Under the pieces are notes generated by a model. The model was not told the DNA's origin. It saw nothing but the letters and a program-made list of their open reading frames with translations, and did not search any database. Both the position numbers and the translations under genes were made by a program. 40,017 bases of DNA, taken from assembly GCA_038884575.1 (NCBI GenBank), contig JAWABQ010000009.1, positions 1 through 40,017 of the forward strand. The letters are read 5' to 3'. Origin of the DNA: JAWAAW01 sp038884575. GTDB taxonomy: Archaea > Nanobdellota > Nanobdellia > Woesearchaeales > ARS49. Positions 1-7,492 of this stretch are shown here, in pieces (the stretch's first letter is position 1; each line of letters opens with the position of its first letter).

Positions 1-347
1 TCCCTGCTTAACTGCCTGTATGCCTTGAAGATTGCTTCTTTCAGGTCTTCGGGGAATTCTGCTGTTCTTATCAGTTCCCTTATTTTCCTGCCGCGCTCTG
101 CGAGCTGCTTCACGTTCTTGACATCCAAGCCCTCAAGAAGTGCCTGCATTTCTTTCTCAATTCCTGAATGGCTGAGCAAATACTTGTATGCGTGGGCTGT
201 TGTGGCAAAGCCGTTTGGTATCCTTACTCCTTTTCTTGTCAGTTCGCTGTACATTTCTCCCAGTGATGCGTTCTTGCCGCCGACCAAGGGCACATCTTCT
301 ATCTTCAGGTCCTTGAACCATAGAATGAACTCTTTTTCGCGTCCCAT
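1..347 (-). CDS. ppsA: Phosphoenolpyruvate synthase, N-terminal fragment (runs off left edge)
   Basis: Reading the minus strand from the ATG at 347 gives about 115 residues open to the window edge. They contain PLVGGKNASLGEM and a following IPNGFATTAHAY segment, the start of the ATP-binding domain shared by PEP synthase and pyruvate phosphate dikinase. The enzyme makes PEP from pyruvate and ATP, normally as the entry to gluconeogenesis. The start fits the family, whose N-terminus lies just before the GGKNASLGE motif. A symmetrical TATA box (385-394) lies between this gene and pcm. The catalytic His domain and the C-terminal PEP-binding barrel lie outside the window, so PPDK is not strictly excluded. 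Confidence 0.88.
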   Translation of the reverse strand, partial: MGREKEFILWFKDLKIEDVPLVGGKNASLGEMYSELTRKGVRIPNGFATTAHAYKYLLSHSGIEKEMQALLEGLDVKNVKQLAERGRKIRELIRTAEFPEDLKEAIFKAYRQLSR

Positions 348-384
348 TTCTGCCTCTTTTTCATTGCTTTTCTTTTTGGTATAG

Positions 385-394
385 TATTTAAATA
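385..394. promoter_or_regulatory. Symmetrical TATA box between ppsA and pcm
   Basis: TATTTAAATA is a perfect palindrome. Its centre is about 28 nt before the pcm ATG at 418 on the plus strand, and it could also start a short-leader ppsA transcript near 364 on the minus strand. No second TATA-like site is obvious between the two genes. Confidence 0.6.
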
Positions 395-417
395 TTATGC
401 ACTGCACTTTAGTGCTT

Positions 418-1065
418 ATGCTTGAACGTGAAAAATTGCTGTTGGTTGAGAAATGGGAGTCAGAACGTGCCGTAAGCAGCAAGAGCGTTCTTAATGCCTT
501 TAAAAAAATCAAAAGGGAGCTGTTTGTGCCTGATGAATACAAAAAGGACGCGTATGTCGATGAGCCGTTGCCGATTCCTGCCGGTCAGACCATCAGCCAG
601 CCGACAACTGTTGTGCTTATGCTTGATGCTCTTGAGGTCAAGCAAGGGCAGAAAGTGCTTGAGATTGGTGCAGGCTCTGGTTATAATGCTGCTTTGTTGA
701 GTGTTCTTGTTGGCAAAGATGGCAAGGTCATTACGGTAGAAATCGTTCCTGAGCTTGTGAAATTCGCAAAAGCAAACCTCAAAAAGGCAGGAATTGCGAA
801 TGTTAAGGTAATTCATTCAGATGGCAGCATTGGTTACGCAAAAGAAGCGCCTTATGACCGCATTATTTGCACTGCAGCTGCGCCGAAAATCCCTGATGCC
901 CTTGTCAAGCAGCTGAAAATAGGCGGAATCCTGCTCATTCCTGTTGGCCCTATGCACGCCCAGAGGATGATTAAGGCAAAAAAGATCAAGGGAGAACTTG
1001 TAACAGAGGACTTGGGAGACTACGTATTTGTTCCTTTGGTTGGAAAATTTGGAATCAAAGAATAA
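418..1065 (+). CDS. pcm: Protein-L-isoaspartate O-methyltransferase
   Basis: A 215-residue SAM-dependent methyltransferase that repairs isoaspartyl damage in proteins. It shows the family's PAGQTISQP substrate segment, then SAM motif I VLEIGAGSGYNAALL at about residues 80-95, and an IICTAAAPKIPDAL motif further on. Length is normal for Pcm. The reading frame is open from 397, but I prefer the ATG at 418 because the TATA box at 385-394 would start transcription almost at that codon, giving a leaderless message. The gene is divergent from ppsA and ends 25 nt before a convergent membrane-protein gene. Confidence 0.95.
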   Translation: MLEREKLLLVEKWESERAVSSKSVLNAFKKIKRELFVPDEYKKDAYVDEPLPIPAGQTISQPTTVVLMLDALEVKQGQKVLEIGAGSGYNAALLSVLVGKDGKVITVEIVPELVKFAKANLKKAGIANVKVIHSDGSIGYAKEAPYDRIICTAAAPKIPDALVKQLKIGGILLIPVGPMHAQRMIKAKKIKGELVTEDLGDYVFVPLVGKFGIKE

Positions 1066-1090
1066 AAAAAGAAAAAGGCAAAACTTTTGT

Positions 1091-1426
1091 TCAGTCCTCT
1101 GCCAGTGTCCAGATTGCCCTGAGCGACACAAGCAGTGCTGCTGGCGCGACAAAGGCAATCAGGTTCATCAGTATTGCGCCCAGTGTTCTTCCCAATGGCG
1201 GCAATCCGCCCATTCCTGCAACAACAAGTATTGCAATGCAGGCTACGAGGAATTCCTGCGCTTCCCTTGCCCTGATGTTCAGGAATCCCACTACAAGGCC
1301 GAGAATTACCAACACCCAGGCAACCTGTGTTGACAGCGGAGCCTGCGCAAATGCCGGTATGAGCCCTGCCACGACGGCGATAAGGACGCCGATCAAGAAT
1401 GCCCATGTTCCTATTTTTTCCATCAT
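1091..1426 (-). CDS. Small four-helix membrane protein, unknown function
   Basis: A roughly 111-residue, very hydrophobic protein with about four predicted membrane helices: GTWAFLIGVLIAVVAGLIPAF, then VAWVLVILGLVVGFL, then a helix around FLVACIAILVVAGMGG, then the last around LMNLIAFVAPAALLVSL. It is not recognised. The start is chosen from a GGAGGG site (1431-1436) just before tandem ATG codons; either ATG (1426 or 1423) could be used. A TATA-like TTTATAC lies around 1475-1485 on the minus strand. It is convergent with pcm, and dedA follows downstream of the opposite promoter region on the same strand. Confidence 0.7.
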   Translation of the reverse strand: MMEKIGTWAFLIGVLIAVVAGLIPAFAQAPLSTQVAWVLVILGLVVGFLNIRAREAQEFLVACIAILVVAGMGGLPPLGRTLGAILMNLIAFVAPAALLVSLRAIWTLAED

Positions 1427-1510
1427 ACATCCCTCCATTAACCGGTTAATTTGGCAGAAATGGGCGGCAGATTGTATAAAATTATTAGTAACCACTACGG
1501 AATAGTCAAG

Positions 1511-2152
1511 CTACTGCTCGTATTTTTTGGCGTGCCAGTGGTGGCTTATGAGCTCCCAGATCAATGGGATGAATGAGATCGTGATGATTGCAATAATTAC
1601 CAGCGAGAAATTTTTCTTCACAAATTCAATTGTTCCAAACCAGTAGCCGCCCAGCACAAAGAACAAGACCCAAGCAATCCCGCCAATCACGTTGTACAAT
1701 AGGAATTTTGGGTAATACATTTTTCCGATTCCAGCAACAAACGGCGCAAATGTCCTGATAATCGGAATAAAGCGCGCGAGCACTATTGTTTTTGCGCCGT
1801 ATTTTTCATAAAAAATGCGTGTTTTTACCAGGTATTCCTTTTTGAAAAACAGTCCCTTCTTCTGCGTGAACACTTTTGGCCCGAGATAGCATCCGATCCA
1901 GTAATTTGCAGTGTCGCCAAGCACAGAGGCAAGGGCAAGAATGGCAACAAGCAGCCAGAGGCTGAATGCGCCCCTTGATGCAAATGTGCCTGCTGCAAAC
2001 AATAACGAGTCCCCTGGCAGGAATGGCGTGGCAACAAGCCCTGTCTCAAGGAAAATGATGATAAAAAGAAGCCCGTAAGTAAGCGCGCCGTACTGCTGTA
2101 TTATCAGGTCAAGGTACTTGTCAATGTGCAGTATTATGTCTATGTAGTTCAT
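1511..2152 (-). CDS. DedA-family (VTT-domain) membrane protein
   Basis: A 213-residue integral membrane protein of the DedA/SNARE-associated family, implicated in lipid flipping and envelope homeostasis. The family motifs are present: FLETGLVATPFLPGDSLLF near residues 35-55, and ARFIPIIRTFAPFVAGIGKM near 125-145 with the conserved Arg residues and the proline-glycine re-entrant feature. Several further hydrophobic helices follow. Its ATG overlaps the stop of cca by four bases (ATGA), so the two genes are probably translationally coupled. No substrate can be inferred. Confidence 0.92.
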   Translation of the reverse strand: MNYIDIILHIDKYLDLIIQQYGALTYGLLFIIIFLETGLVATPFLPGDSLLFAAGTFASRGAFSLWLLVAILALASVLGDTANYWIGCYLGPKVFTQKKGLFFKKEYLVKTRIFYEKYGAKTIVLARFIPIIRTFAPFVAGIGKMYYPKFLLYNVIGGIAWVLFFVLGGYWFGTIEFVKKNFSLVIIAIITISFIPLIWELISHHWHAKKYEQ

Positions 2153-3411
2153 GCATTCATCTTCTCGTCAGCAGGCATTATCCTCAGCCTGATTTGGCGG
2201 TGCGTCACATATGTGTCTTTTGCTGCTGCGGTAATCGCCTCCTCGGGGGTGCTGTGGGGCCTTTTGATTTCTGCCATTAGGCGGCGGTTTGACACAAATG
2301 TCTTATTGTGGGCTTTCCTGAACTTTTCAGCGGCTTCCTTCATTTTTAGGGGAGGGCCTGGCTGCACCATTGTTGGAGGAAGCTTTTTTTCCTTCAGGAC
2401 ATACCAGTATTCAGCCTCTGGGCCCTTGTTCCAGCGCCAGCCTGAGGCAACGATTCCAAAATCAGAGAGGTAGCGCTTGAGGTATTCAAAAACATGAAGG
2501 AGCCTTGTTCCGATTATATCCTCTTTTCCTTTTGGCGCTTTTGCGCAGACATGCACAAGGTGCCCGCGCTTTGCGAGCTTTCCAAAGTCAACTTCTGTTT
2601 CAACAAAAAAACCTTTTGCCGGCTTTTTCAGGAATTTTTGGGCTGCCCTGACAAGCCCGTCATACTTGTCCTGGCTAAGCGCTGCTGCTGAGTTGCGCTC
2701 TGCCTGGACAGGGTCAATGATTATCAATGGTCCTTGTATCTTGCTCCTGTTAAGCACGAACAGCGCTTTCTTGTCATATTTGTGGTAATAGTCGATGATT
2801 GTCTTTGGCTTCCATTTTGCAGCTGCCTTAATCAGCGGCAGGAATCCCTTGTAATAAATCACGAGAATGTCCACAACATGGCCTGAGAATCCGCGTATGT
2901 AGCTTTCTGCGCCATAAACCCCCTGTGCCTTGCAGAACTTCTTGAACAGCCTGATGTCGTTTATGTATTTTTTGCCGTTTTTCCTGACCCAGCTGACGTG
3001 CAATGGCGAAAAGTCAGTGACGTTTTCTGCATCAGACGGCTTTCTTATTGCAAGCACAGGGATTATTTCAAACCTGAACTTTTTTTCATGCACCCAGAAA
3101 TAGTCCCTTGAGCCGTGAACCCTTTCTGCTTTCCACTGCTTCAGCGACTTTTCAAGCATCCAGCTAAGGTCTTTTCCCTTGTATTTCAGGGAGAACTGCA
3201 CAAATACATCAACGTCATAATCGCCCCTGAGCCAGGTGTCCTTTGCATAGCTTCCCCCAAGGATTGCCTTTGCAGCAAACCTGTTTTTTGCCAGTGATTT
3301 GTTAAGCTCTGAAAGGAAAGTATTGACTGTCTTGAGCGTTGATGAGCGCTCTTCCCTGCTTGGCGTGATTTCTGCCAGCACTTCCTTTAGGATATTGCCT
3401 GTGTTTTTCAC
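2149..3411 (-). CDS. cca: CCA-adding tRNA nucleotidyltransferase, archaeal class I
   Basis: About 420 residues; adds or repairs the CCA end of tRNAs. The nucleotidyltransferase signature lies at residues 52-70: LGGSYAKDTWLRG followed by DYDVDVF, giving the catalytic DxD at D66 and D68. The third carboxylate position appears to be E115 (RFEIIP) where I expect Asp in most archaeal enzymes. The frame stays open far upstream, through a divergent gene, so I place the start at the GTG at 3411. A TTTTTATAC box is about 26 nt upstream of it, which gives a normal family length and a leaderless message. dedA follows with an ATGA overlap. Confidence 0.93.
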   Translation of the reverse strand: MKNTGNILKEVLAEITPSREERSSTLKTVNTFLSELNKSLAKNRFAAKAILGGSYAKDTWLRGDYDVDVFVQFSLKYKGKDLSWMLEKSLKQWKAERVHGSRDYFWVHEKKFRFEIIPVLAIRKPSDAENVTDFSPLHVSWVRKNGKKYINDIRLFKKFCKAQGVYGAESYIRGFSGHVVDILVIYYKGFLPLIKAAAKWKPKTIIDYYHKYDKKALFVLNRSKIQGPLIIIDPVQAERNSAAALSQDKYDGLVRAAQKFLKKPAKGFFVETEVDFGKLAKRGHLVHVCAKAPKGKEDIIGTRLLHVFEYLKRYLSDFGIVASGWRWNKGPEAEYWYVLKEKKLPPTMVQPGPPLKMKEAAEKFRKAHNKTFVSNRRLMAEIKRPHSTPEEAITAAAKDTYVTHRQIRLRIMPADEKMNA

Positions 3412-3433
3412 AGCCTGCCGGACACCCGTGCTT

Positions 3434-3470
3434 GTATAAAAAGGTAGTGTATGCGAAACGCTTTTATAAG
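3434..3470. promoter_or_regulatory. Divergent promoter pair for cca and the 3491 gene
   Basis: Two TATA boxes lie back to back. One (about 3434-3442, TTTTTATAC read on the minus strand) is 26 nt from the cca GTG. The other (CTTTTATAAG, 3461-3470) is about 25 nt from the ATG at 3491. Both genes therefore look leaderless and share an 80-bp control region. Confidence 0.65.
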
Positions 3471-3490
3471 AGCAGGCATCCCAGTGTGCC

Positions 3491-3922
3491 ATGAAAAGAG
3501 GCCAGATAGCAGTGTTTCTTGTGGTGATTTTCATTGCCGCAATAGGGCTCCTTGTGGTCTTTTCAGAACCAAGCACTACAGGAATGTTCTGGGGGCCGAC
3601 GCTGAGAAACCTTTCCAGCAACTGCGGAAGCGTTTGCCTGAGGGACTCTGACTGCGCAGGCGAGTGCAGCGGATGCTCGCTTTCGCTCGGAAGGTGTGTC
3701 AGCCTGAAAACAGCCTCCAGGACCAACACTTTGCTCAGCGACAGGTATTCCTGGCGAAACGCAATCAGGTGCAAGAACACGTGCAGCCAGGCATACAGGT
3801 ATTGCATGTCAGAAGCGCGCACCAGGGCGATGTATGACACGTGCCGCTATTACCTGTCGAAGTGCCTTGCAAGCTGTGATAATTTCAACACACCTGTCGG
3901 CAAGGATGTGAGCAAAGTTTAA
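3491..3922 (+). CDS. Cysteine-rich protein with pilin-like N-terminal anchor
   Basis: 143 residues. The N-terminus is MKRGQ followed by about 20 hydrophobic residues (IAVFLVVIFIAAIGLLVVF), which resembles an archaeal class III (pilin-type) signal or a plain membrane anchor. The rest is exported by inference and has at least a dozen cysteines. These form one close-spaced knot (residues about 45-70, with DSDCAGECSGC) and a second helical-looking part with C-x3-C pairs (CKNTC, CLASC). Disulfide stabilisation is likely. The start fits a TATA box 25 nt upstream. Function is unknown; it resembles the other small anchored proteins in this window in architecture, not in sequence. Confidence 0.75.
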   Translation: MKRGQIAVFLVVIFIAAIGLLVVFSEPSTTGMFWGPTLRNLSSNCGSVCLRDSDCAGECSGCSLSLGRCVSLKTASRTNTLLSDRYSWRNAIRCKNTCSQAYRYCMSEARTRAMYDTCRYYLSKCLASCDNFNTPVGKDVSKV

Positions 3923-3949
3923 GTAATCCCTGCCTTTCTGCTTTTTGTT

Positions 3950-4339
3950 ATGAAAACAATAATCCTTGACACTAATTTCCTTGTAGACTGCCTCAGCTGG
4001 AAGGTTGACTTCTTCAGGGAGATTGAGAGGATTCTTCCGTTTAATTACAGGCTGGCTGTTGTGGACAAGACCCTTGACGAGCTTGATACTGTAATAAGAG
4101 AGGGAAAGCAGGATGCCAAAACTGGCGCGCGCATTGCAAAGCAGCTGATAATGAAAAAGCGCATTGGCATTATTCAGACAGACAAGAAATGCTGCACAGA
4201 CGCCCTTATCCTCAAGGCAGCAGGCAAGGAAACAATTGTTGCCACCCAGGACCAGGAATTAAAGCGCAGACTTAAGGCAAAGGGAATTCCTGTCATCATA
4301 ATCAGGCAGAAGAGGTTTCTTGAGTTGTTTGGTGTATGA
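3950..4339 (+). CDS. PIN-domain ribonuclease (FCF1/VapC9-like archaeal type)
   Basis: 129 residues forming one complete PIN domain. The acidic metal-binding set is visible: D7 in ILDTNF, E44 in LDELD, D84 in CTDALIL and D101 in ATQDQEL. This archaeal subgroup is related to VapC-type toxins and the rRNA-processing FCF1/UTP24 nucleases. No antitoxin-like gene lies next to it, so a housekeeping RNA-processing role is more likely than toxin action, but that is inference. A GTTTAAGTAA box around 3916-3925 lies at the right distance for a leaderless message from this ATG. Confidence 0.85.
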   Translation: MKTIILDTNFLVDCLSWKVDFFREIERILPFNYRLAVVDKTLDELDTVIREGKQDAKTGARIAKQLIMKKRIGIIQTDKKCCTDALILKAAGKETIVATQDQELKRRLKAKGIPVIIIRQKRFLELFGV

Positions 4340-4358
4340 CCCTGGCTTGTTGAATCGT

Positions 4359-4661
4359 TCAGCGCTTGCAGTACACTGCATCATAGACCTTGTAGATGGT
4401 TAATGCAAAGTATGGCCCAATAAGGAAAAATAGGAATTCCTCAATTGGCAAATTGAAAATTCTGATGCCAAGCAGCCCGTTTCCTGGAAAAATCCAGTGA
4501 TGCCTCCAGGTTGCGAAATAATCCCAAACCATGCCAATAACGAAAATGGTCAGCATGGTGAAGATGCGCTCCTTCCGGGAATGATAGATTTTGACATGAA
4601 ACCTCCATTCAAGAAGCAAAGATGCAAGCAGGAATCCCATCAGTATCAGAAAATATTCCAT
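4359..4661 (-). CDS. Single lycopene-cyclase-domain (CarR/CrtY type) membrane protein
   Basis: 100 residues with about three membrane helices. The segment WHWIFPGNGLLGIRI-like (WRHHWIFPGNGLLGIRIF) followed by NLPIEEFLFFLIGPYFAL matches the lycopene cyclase domain signature, including the PxEE pair of the CrtYc/CrtYd family. Known archaeal lycopene cyclases have two such domains, separate or fused; here there is only one and no other carotenoid gene is in the window. It may act as a homodimer or in another isoprenoid step. A TTTTTTATA box about 26 nt upstream supports the start. Confidence 0.75.
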   Translation of the reverse strand: MEYFLILMGFLLASLLLEWRFHVKIYHSRKERIFTMLTIFVIGMVWDYFATWRHHWIFPGNGLLGIRIFNLPIEEFLFFLIGPYFALTIYKVYDAVYCKR

Positions 4662-4736
4662 AACAGGCCGTTAAAAGATGCAATATAAAAAAGTTTCCAC
4701 GTTTCTATCAGAAGGGCATTTCTGCAAAGCTTCGAT

Positions 4737-4747
4737 AGCTTTATAAA
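4737..4747 (+). promoter_or_regulatory. TATA box of the rpo7 operon
   Basis: AGCTTTATAAACC places transcription start near 4768, giving a leader of about 60 nt. Unlike most genes here, rpo7 therefore has a leader and a ribosome-binding site. Confidence 0.55.
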
Positions 4748-4827
4748 CCGCCCTCTGCCTTCCCCTCTGTAATGAGATGCTTCGGCTTCTTTGGTCCGGG
4801 GCATTGATGCAAACTGAGGAAAACAAA

Positions 4828-5406
4828 ATGTATTACAAAGTAACTGTGCAGGACCACATCAGGGTCTCTCCGAGGTTCTTTGGAAAGGACCTTAAGGATG
4901 CTGTCAAGGCAGGTGTGAAGCTGAAATATGACGGCCTGATTGACCAGGCAATGGGTGTTGTGATTGACGTTATTGATGTCAAGGAAGTGGGCGAGGGGGT
5001 CATCATACCAGGAGACGGCGCAAGCTATTACGAGACAACATTCGAAATACTCACATACAAGCCAGAGCTGCAGGAGGTTGTTGTCGGCAGGATAAAGGAC
5101 ATCGCTGACTTTGGCGCATTCATTACTCTTGGCCCGATTGACGGAATGATTCACATTTCGCAGACAATGGATGACTTTGTGAGCTTTGCAAAGGAAAAAG
5201 TCCTGACAGGCCGTGATTCAAAGCGCGTGCTGAAAGTCGGCGATATTTGCAGGGCAAGGGTTATTGCAGTCTCGTTCAAGGACCCGAACAACCCGAAAAT
5301 AGGGCTCACAATGAGGCAGCCTGGAATGGGCAAGCCTGAATGGTCAGAGGCAAAGGCTTCTGCTGCAGAAAAGGAAGAAAAGAAGGAAAAGAAGTCCAAG
5401 AAGTGA
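4828..5406 (+). CDS. rpo7: RNA polymerase subunit Rpo7 (E')
   Basis: 192 residues, homologous to eukaryotic RPB7, part of the stalk that binds exiting RNA. The N-terminal domain starts MYYKVTVQDHIRV, as in the family, and the S1 OB-fold follows from about residue 80 (VVVGRIKDIADFGAFITLGPIDGMIHISQ). I choose 4828 over the upstream in-frame ATG at 4777 because of the family N-terminus and a GAGG site eight bases before it. The C-terminus carries a Lys/Glu-rich extension (KEEKKEKKSKK). It heads the conserved archaeal rpo7-spt4-rps24e-rps27ae cluster. Confidence 0.96.
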   Translation: MYYKVTVQDHIRVSPRFFGKDLKDAVKAGVKLKYDGLIDQAMGVVIDVIDVKEVGEGVIIPGDGASYYETTFEILTYKPELQEVVVGRIKDIADFGAFITLGPIDGMIHISQTMDDFVSFAKEKVLTGRDSKRVLKVGDICRARVIAVSFKDPNNPKIGLTMRQPGMGKPEWSEAKASAAEKEEKKEKKSKK

Positions 5407-5410
5407 GAAC

Positions 5411-5599
5411 ATGACAAAGAAAAAAGCATGCAAGAAGTGCAAGCTGTTTGTTGAGGGCGATGAATGCCCTGTGTGCCACAGCGCGCAGTTTGTGCTCAAC
5501 TGGAAAGGGCGCATTCACGTGCTTGACTCGAACAAGAGCGACATAGCAAAGAAGATGGGCCACGGCCACAAGGGCGAATATGCAATCAAGGTGACATAA
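5411..5599 (+). CDS. spt4: Transcription elongation factor Spt4 (RpoE'')
   Basis: 62 residues with the Spt4 zinc finger (CKKC at 8-11 and CPVC at 19-22) followed by the NWKGRIHVLDSNKSDIAKKMG core. Spt4 pairs with Spt5 on RNA polymerase to aid processivity. It starts four bases after the rpo7 stop and ends immediately before rps24e, so it is co-transcribed. The Spt5 gene is not in the window. Confidence 0.95.
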   Translation: MTKKKACKKCKLFVEGDECPVCHSAQFVLNWKGRIHVLDSNKSDIAKKMGHGHKGEYAIKVT

Positions 5600-6016
5600 A
5601 TGGAAGTTGCAGTTGAAAGCACAAGGGAAAATTCATATTTGCAGAGGAAGGAGGTTTTCGGCTCTGTCTCGTTCACTGGCCAGACTCCCTCGCAAAGGCA
5701 GCTGGCTGATGCTTTGGCTGCAAAGCTCAATGCAAAGGCAGATGCAATCTTTGTTGTGCACATCTACACATCTTTTGGCAGCCAGAAGGCGTCATTTGAG
5801 GCCCACATTTACCCAAGCAAGGAACAACTTGATAAAGTTGTAAGGCTTGGCAAGAAGGCAAAGGAGAAACTTGCAGGCAAGCCAGCGCCAGGAGCAGCTC
5901 CTGCAGCAGCGCCGGTAGCGGCTCCAAAGGCTGAAGAGAAGAAAGAGGCAAAGCCTGCTGAAAAGCCTGCTGAGCCAAAGAAAGAAGAGCCTAAGAAGGC
6001 AGAGGCGAAATCATAA
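5600..6016 (+). CDS. rps24e: Small ribosomal subunit protein eS24
   Basis: 138 residues. The first 90 or so match eS24 (ENSYLQRKEVFGSVSF, then TPSQRQLADALAAKL, then FGSQKASFEAHIY). The remaining roughly 45 residues are a low-complexity Ala/Pro/Lys/Glu tail that ordinary archaeal eS24 lacks; it looks disordered. It begins directly after the spt4 stop, and its own stop shares an A with the ATG of rps27ae (TAATG). Confidence 0.94.
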   Translation: MEVAVESTRENSYLQRKEVFGSVSFTGQTPSQRQLADALAAKLNAKADAIFVVHIYTSFGSQKASFEAHIYPSKEQLDKVVRLGKKAKEKLAGKPAPGAAPAAAPVAAPKAEEKKEAKPAEKPAEPKKEEPKKAEAKS

Positions 6017-6204
6017 TGGCAGACAAGGCACCCAAGGGAATCTGGAACACTTACAAGAAGGAAGGGGAAAAGGTTGTCAAGAAGAACAAGTGGTGCCCAA
6101 AGTGCGGCACTGGCTTTGCGCTTGCAGCCCACAAGGACAGGCTTGTCTGCGGTGCATGCAAGTATGCTGAGTTCATCAAGATAGAAAAGCAGGAAAAGAA
6201 GTAA
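6016..6204 (+). CDS. rps27ae: Small ribosomal subunit protein eS31 (S27ae)
   Basis: 62 residues with a zinc ribbon, CPKCG at 27-31 and C-x2-C near 46-49 (CGACKYAEF). This is the archaeal form without the ubiquitin fusion. It is the last gene of the operon. In many archaea kae1-bud32 follows this gene; here kae1 lies about 28 kb away. Its stop codon abuts, with no spacer, the stop of a convergent coiled-coil gene. Confidence 0.95.
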   Translation: MADKAPKGIWNTYKKEGEKVVKKNKWCPKCGTGFALAAHKDRLVCGACKYAEFIKIEKQEKK

Positions 6205-7089
6205 TTATTTCTCCCCCTGCATTACCAGGATGTCTTCTGTTGTGAGCTTTTCGCCTTTTCTCAGTTTTTCCTTGACTTCTGCGAGCTTTTCTGAGAATTT
6301 CTTTGCCCTTTGCTGCTGTGTTGCAGCCTCTTTTTCCTTTTTTTCTGCTGAAAGTTTTGTGTTAAGCTCTGCAGCCTGCTTCAGAAGCTTTCCGAGCTCG
6401 TCAGACAGCTTTGCAATCTCGCCCTTGCTTTCAGCAATGTCCTTTGTGAACGTGTCCCCTTTGCCCCTTAGCAAGTCAATTGTCTTGCTTATCTCGAGCA
6501 GCTTGACGTGCTTTTCCTGACTTTGCCTTGCTTTTTTCTGTATCTGCCTGTGGATGTCGTCTGCCTGCTTGCGCAGGTCATCAATATCCTTGCTGAGCTG
6601 GTGCGCTGCATCCCACACGCTTCCTGCCTGCTTGAGCTCGTTGTATTTTTTCTTGAGTTCATTGATTTCCTTCATTATTGCCTTTTCTTTTTCAAAGGGA
6701 ATTGCCTCTGTCTCTATCTTCATTTCCAGCTTGTCCATCAGGCGCTTGATTTGAGAGGGGCTTTCCTTCAGGCCAAGGGTTGCTGAGGCCTTTTTGCGCT
6801 CCTCATTGAGCTTCTTTGCCTCCTCGATCTTGTTTTTTATTATCTCATTCAGCCCTGTCCTGTTGTCCTTGAGCTTTTTGACCTCGTCTGTAAGCCGGTC
6901 CCTTTCCTGCTTGAGCTGCTTTACCTCCTGAATAAGCTTAGAAATCTCCTTGCCGACAGGGTTCCTCTGCTGGAACGCTTTTTCCTTCTGGTCGTTTAAC
7001 TGGTTTAACCTGTGCTTCAGCTCCCTGATTTTCGGTTGGAGCTCATCCAGTTGTGCTTGTACAGCCTTGCGTTCATCAGGTGTCAGCAT
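6205..7089 (-). CDS. Archaeal coiled-coil protein (COG1340-like)
   Basis: 294 residues, almost entirely heptad-patterned and charged from residue 5 to about 265, with a short conserved-looking end KGEKLTTEDILVMQGEK. This layout, with a globular C-terminal EDLL-type segment after a long coil, fits the archaeal coiled-coil family COG1340, sometimes mis-named phosphoserine phosphatase and distantly similar to the eukaryotic polysome-associated Bfr1. Its position directly downstream of the ribosomal stalk operon is consistent with a ribosome-linked role, but that is inference. It may be read from the rpl12 transcript or from a TTTTAAG box near 7133. Confidence 0.75.
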   Translation of the reverse strand: MLTPDERKAVQAQLDELQPKIRELKHRLNQLNDQKEKAFQQRNPVGKEISKLIQEVKQLKQERDRLTDEVKKLKDNRTGLNEIIKNKIEEAKKLNEERKKASATLGLKESPSQIKRLMDKLEMKIETEAIPFEKEKAIMKEINELKKKYNELKQAGSVWDAAHQLSKDIDDLRKQADDIHRQIQKKARQSQEKHVKLLEISKTIDLLRGKGDTFTKDIAESKGEIAKLSDELGKLLKQAAELNTKLSAEKKEKEAATQQQRAKKFSEKLAEVKEKLRKGEKLTTEDILVMQGEK

Positions 7090-7104
7090 TTGGGCAGTGC
7101 ATCT

Positions 7105-7152
7105 GGCTCGTTGTAATGGCCCGTAGCCGCCAGAAGCTTAAAACTACGAGCC
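7105..7152 (-). promoter_or_regulatory. Competing hairpins between rpl12 and the coiled-coil gene
   Basis: The spacer can form GGCTCGT (7105-7111) with ACGAGCC (7146-7152), or an 8-bp stem with one mismatch between 7119-7126 and 7144-7151. The right arms overlap, so only one stem can form at a time. Whether this controls read-through from rpl12 is not known. Confidence 0.35.
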
Positions 7153-7165
7153 CTCAGCGTCCTTC

Positions 7166-7477
7166 TTATCCGAAGAGCGCGCTGAGGCCCGCAGCTGCAG
7201 CTTCTTCCTGCTTCTTGCTTTCCTCTGCAGACTTCTTCTCTTCCTTCTTTTCTGCCTTTGCCTCTCCACCTGCCGGCGCGGCTGCAACAGCGACTGGTGC
7301 AACAGCTGCCTTTTTCACTGCCTCGTCAATGTTGACTCCCTGCAGTGAAGCAACAAGCGCCTTGATGCGCGCCTCATCAACCTTGACTCCGGCTGCCTCA
7401 AGCACTTTCTTGACTGTCGCCTCGTCCACCTTGCCGCCTGCCTTGTGTATCAGCATGGCCGCATAGACGTATTCCAT
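7166..7477 (-). CDS. rpl12: Large ribosomal subunit protein P1 (aL12)
   Basis: 103 residues. The N-terminal dimerisation domain (MEYVYAAMLIHKAGGKVDEA, then LVASLQGVNIDEA) is followed by an Ala/Pro hinge, a Lys/Glu stretch and the stalk tip AAGLSALFG, which recruits translational GTPases. A clear GGAGGT site sits about six bases before the ATG. It is the third gene of the rpl1-rpl10-rpl12 operon. Confidence 0.96.
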   Translation of the reverse strand: MEYVYAAMLIHKAGGKVDEATVKKVLEAAGVKVDEARIKALVASLQGVNIDEAVKKAAVAPVAVAAAPAGGEAKAEKKEEKKSAEESKKQEEAAAAGLSALFG

Positions 7478-7492
7478 TTTTCATACCTCCAA

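Noticed and set aside
3412..3840. N-terminal extension of the CCA enzyme frame
   Set aside because: It runs antiparallel through the 3491 gene, has no similarity to the family and lies upstream of the only fitting TATA box.
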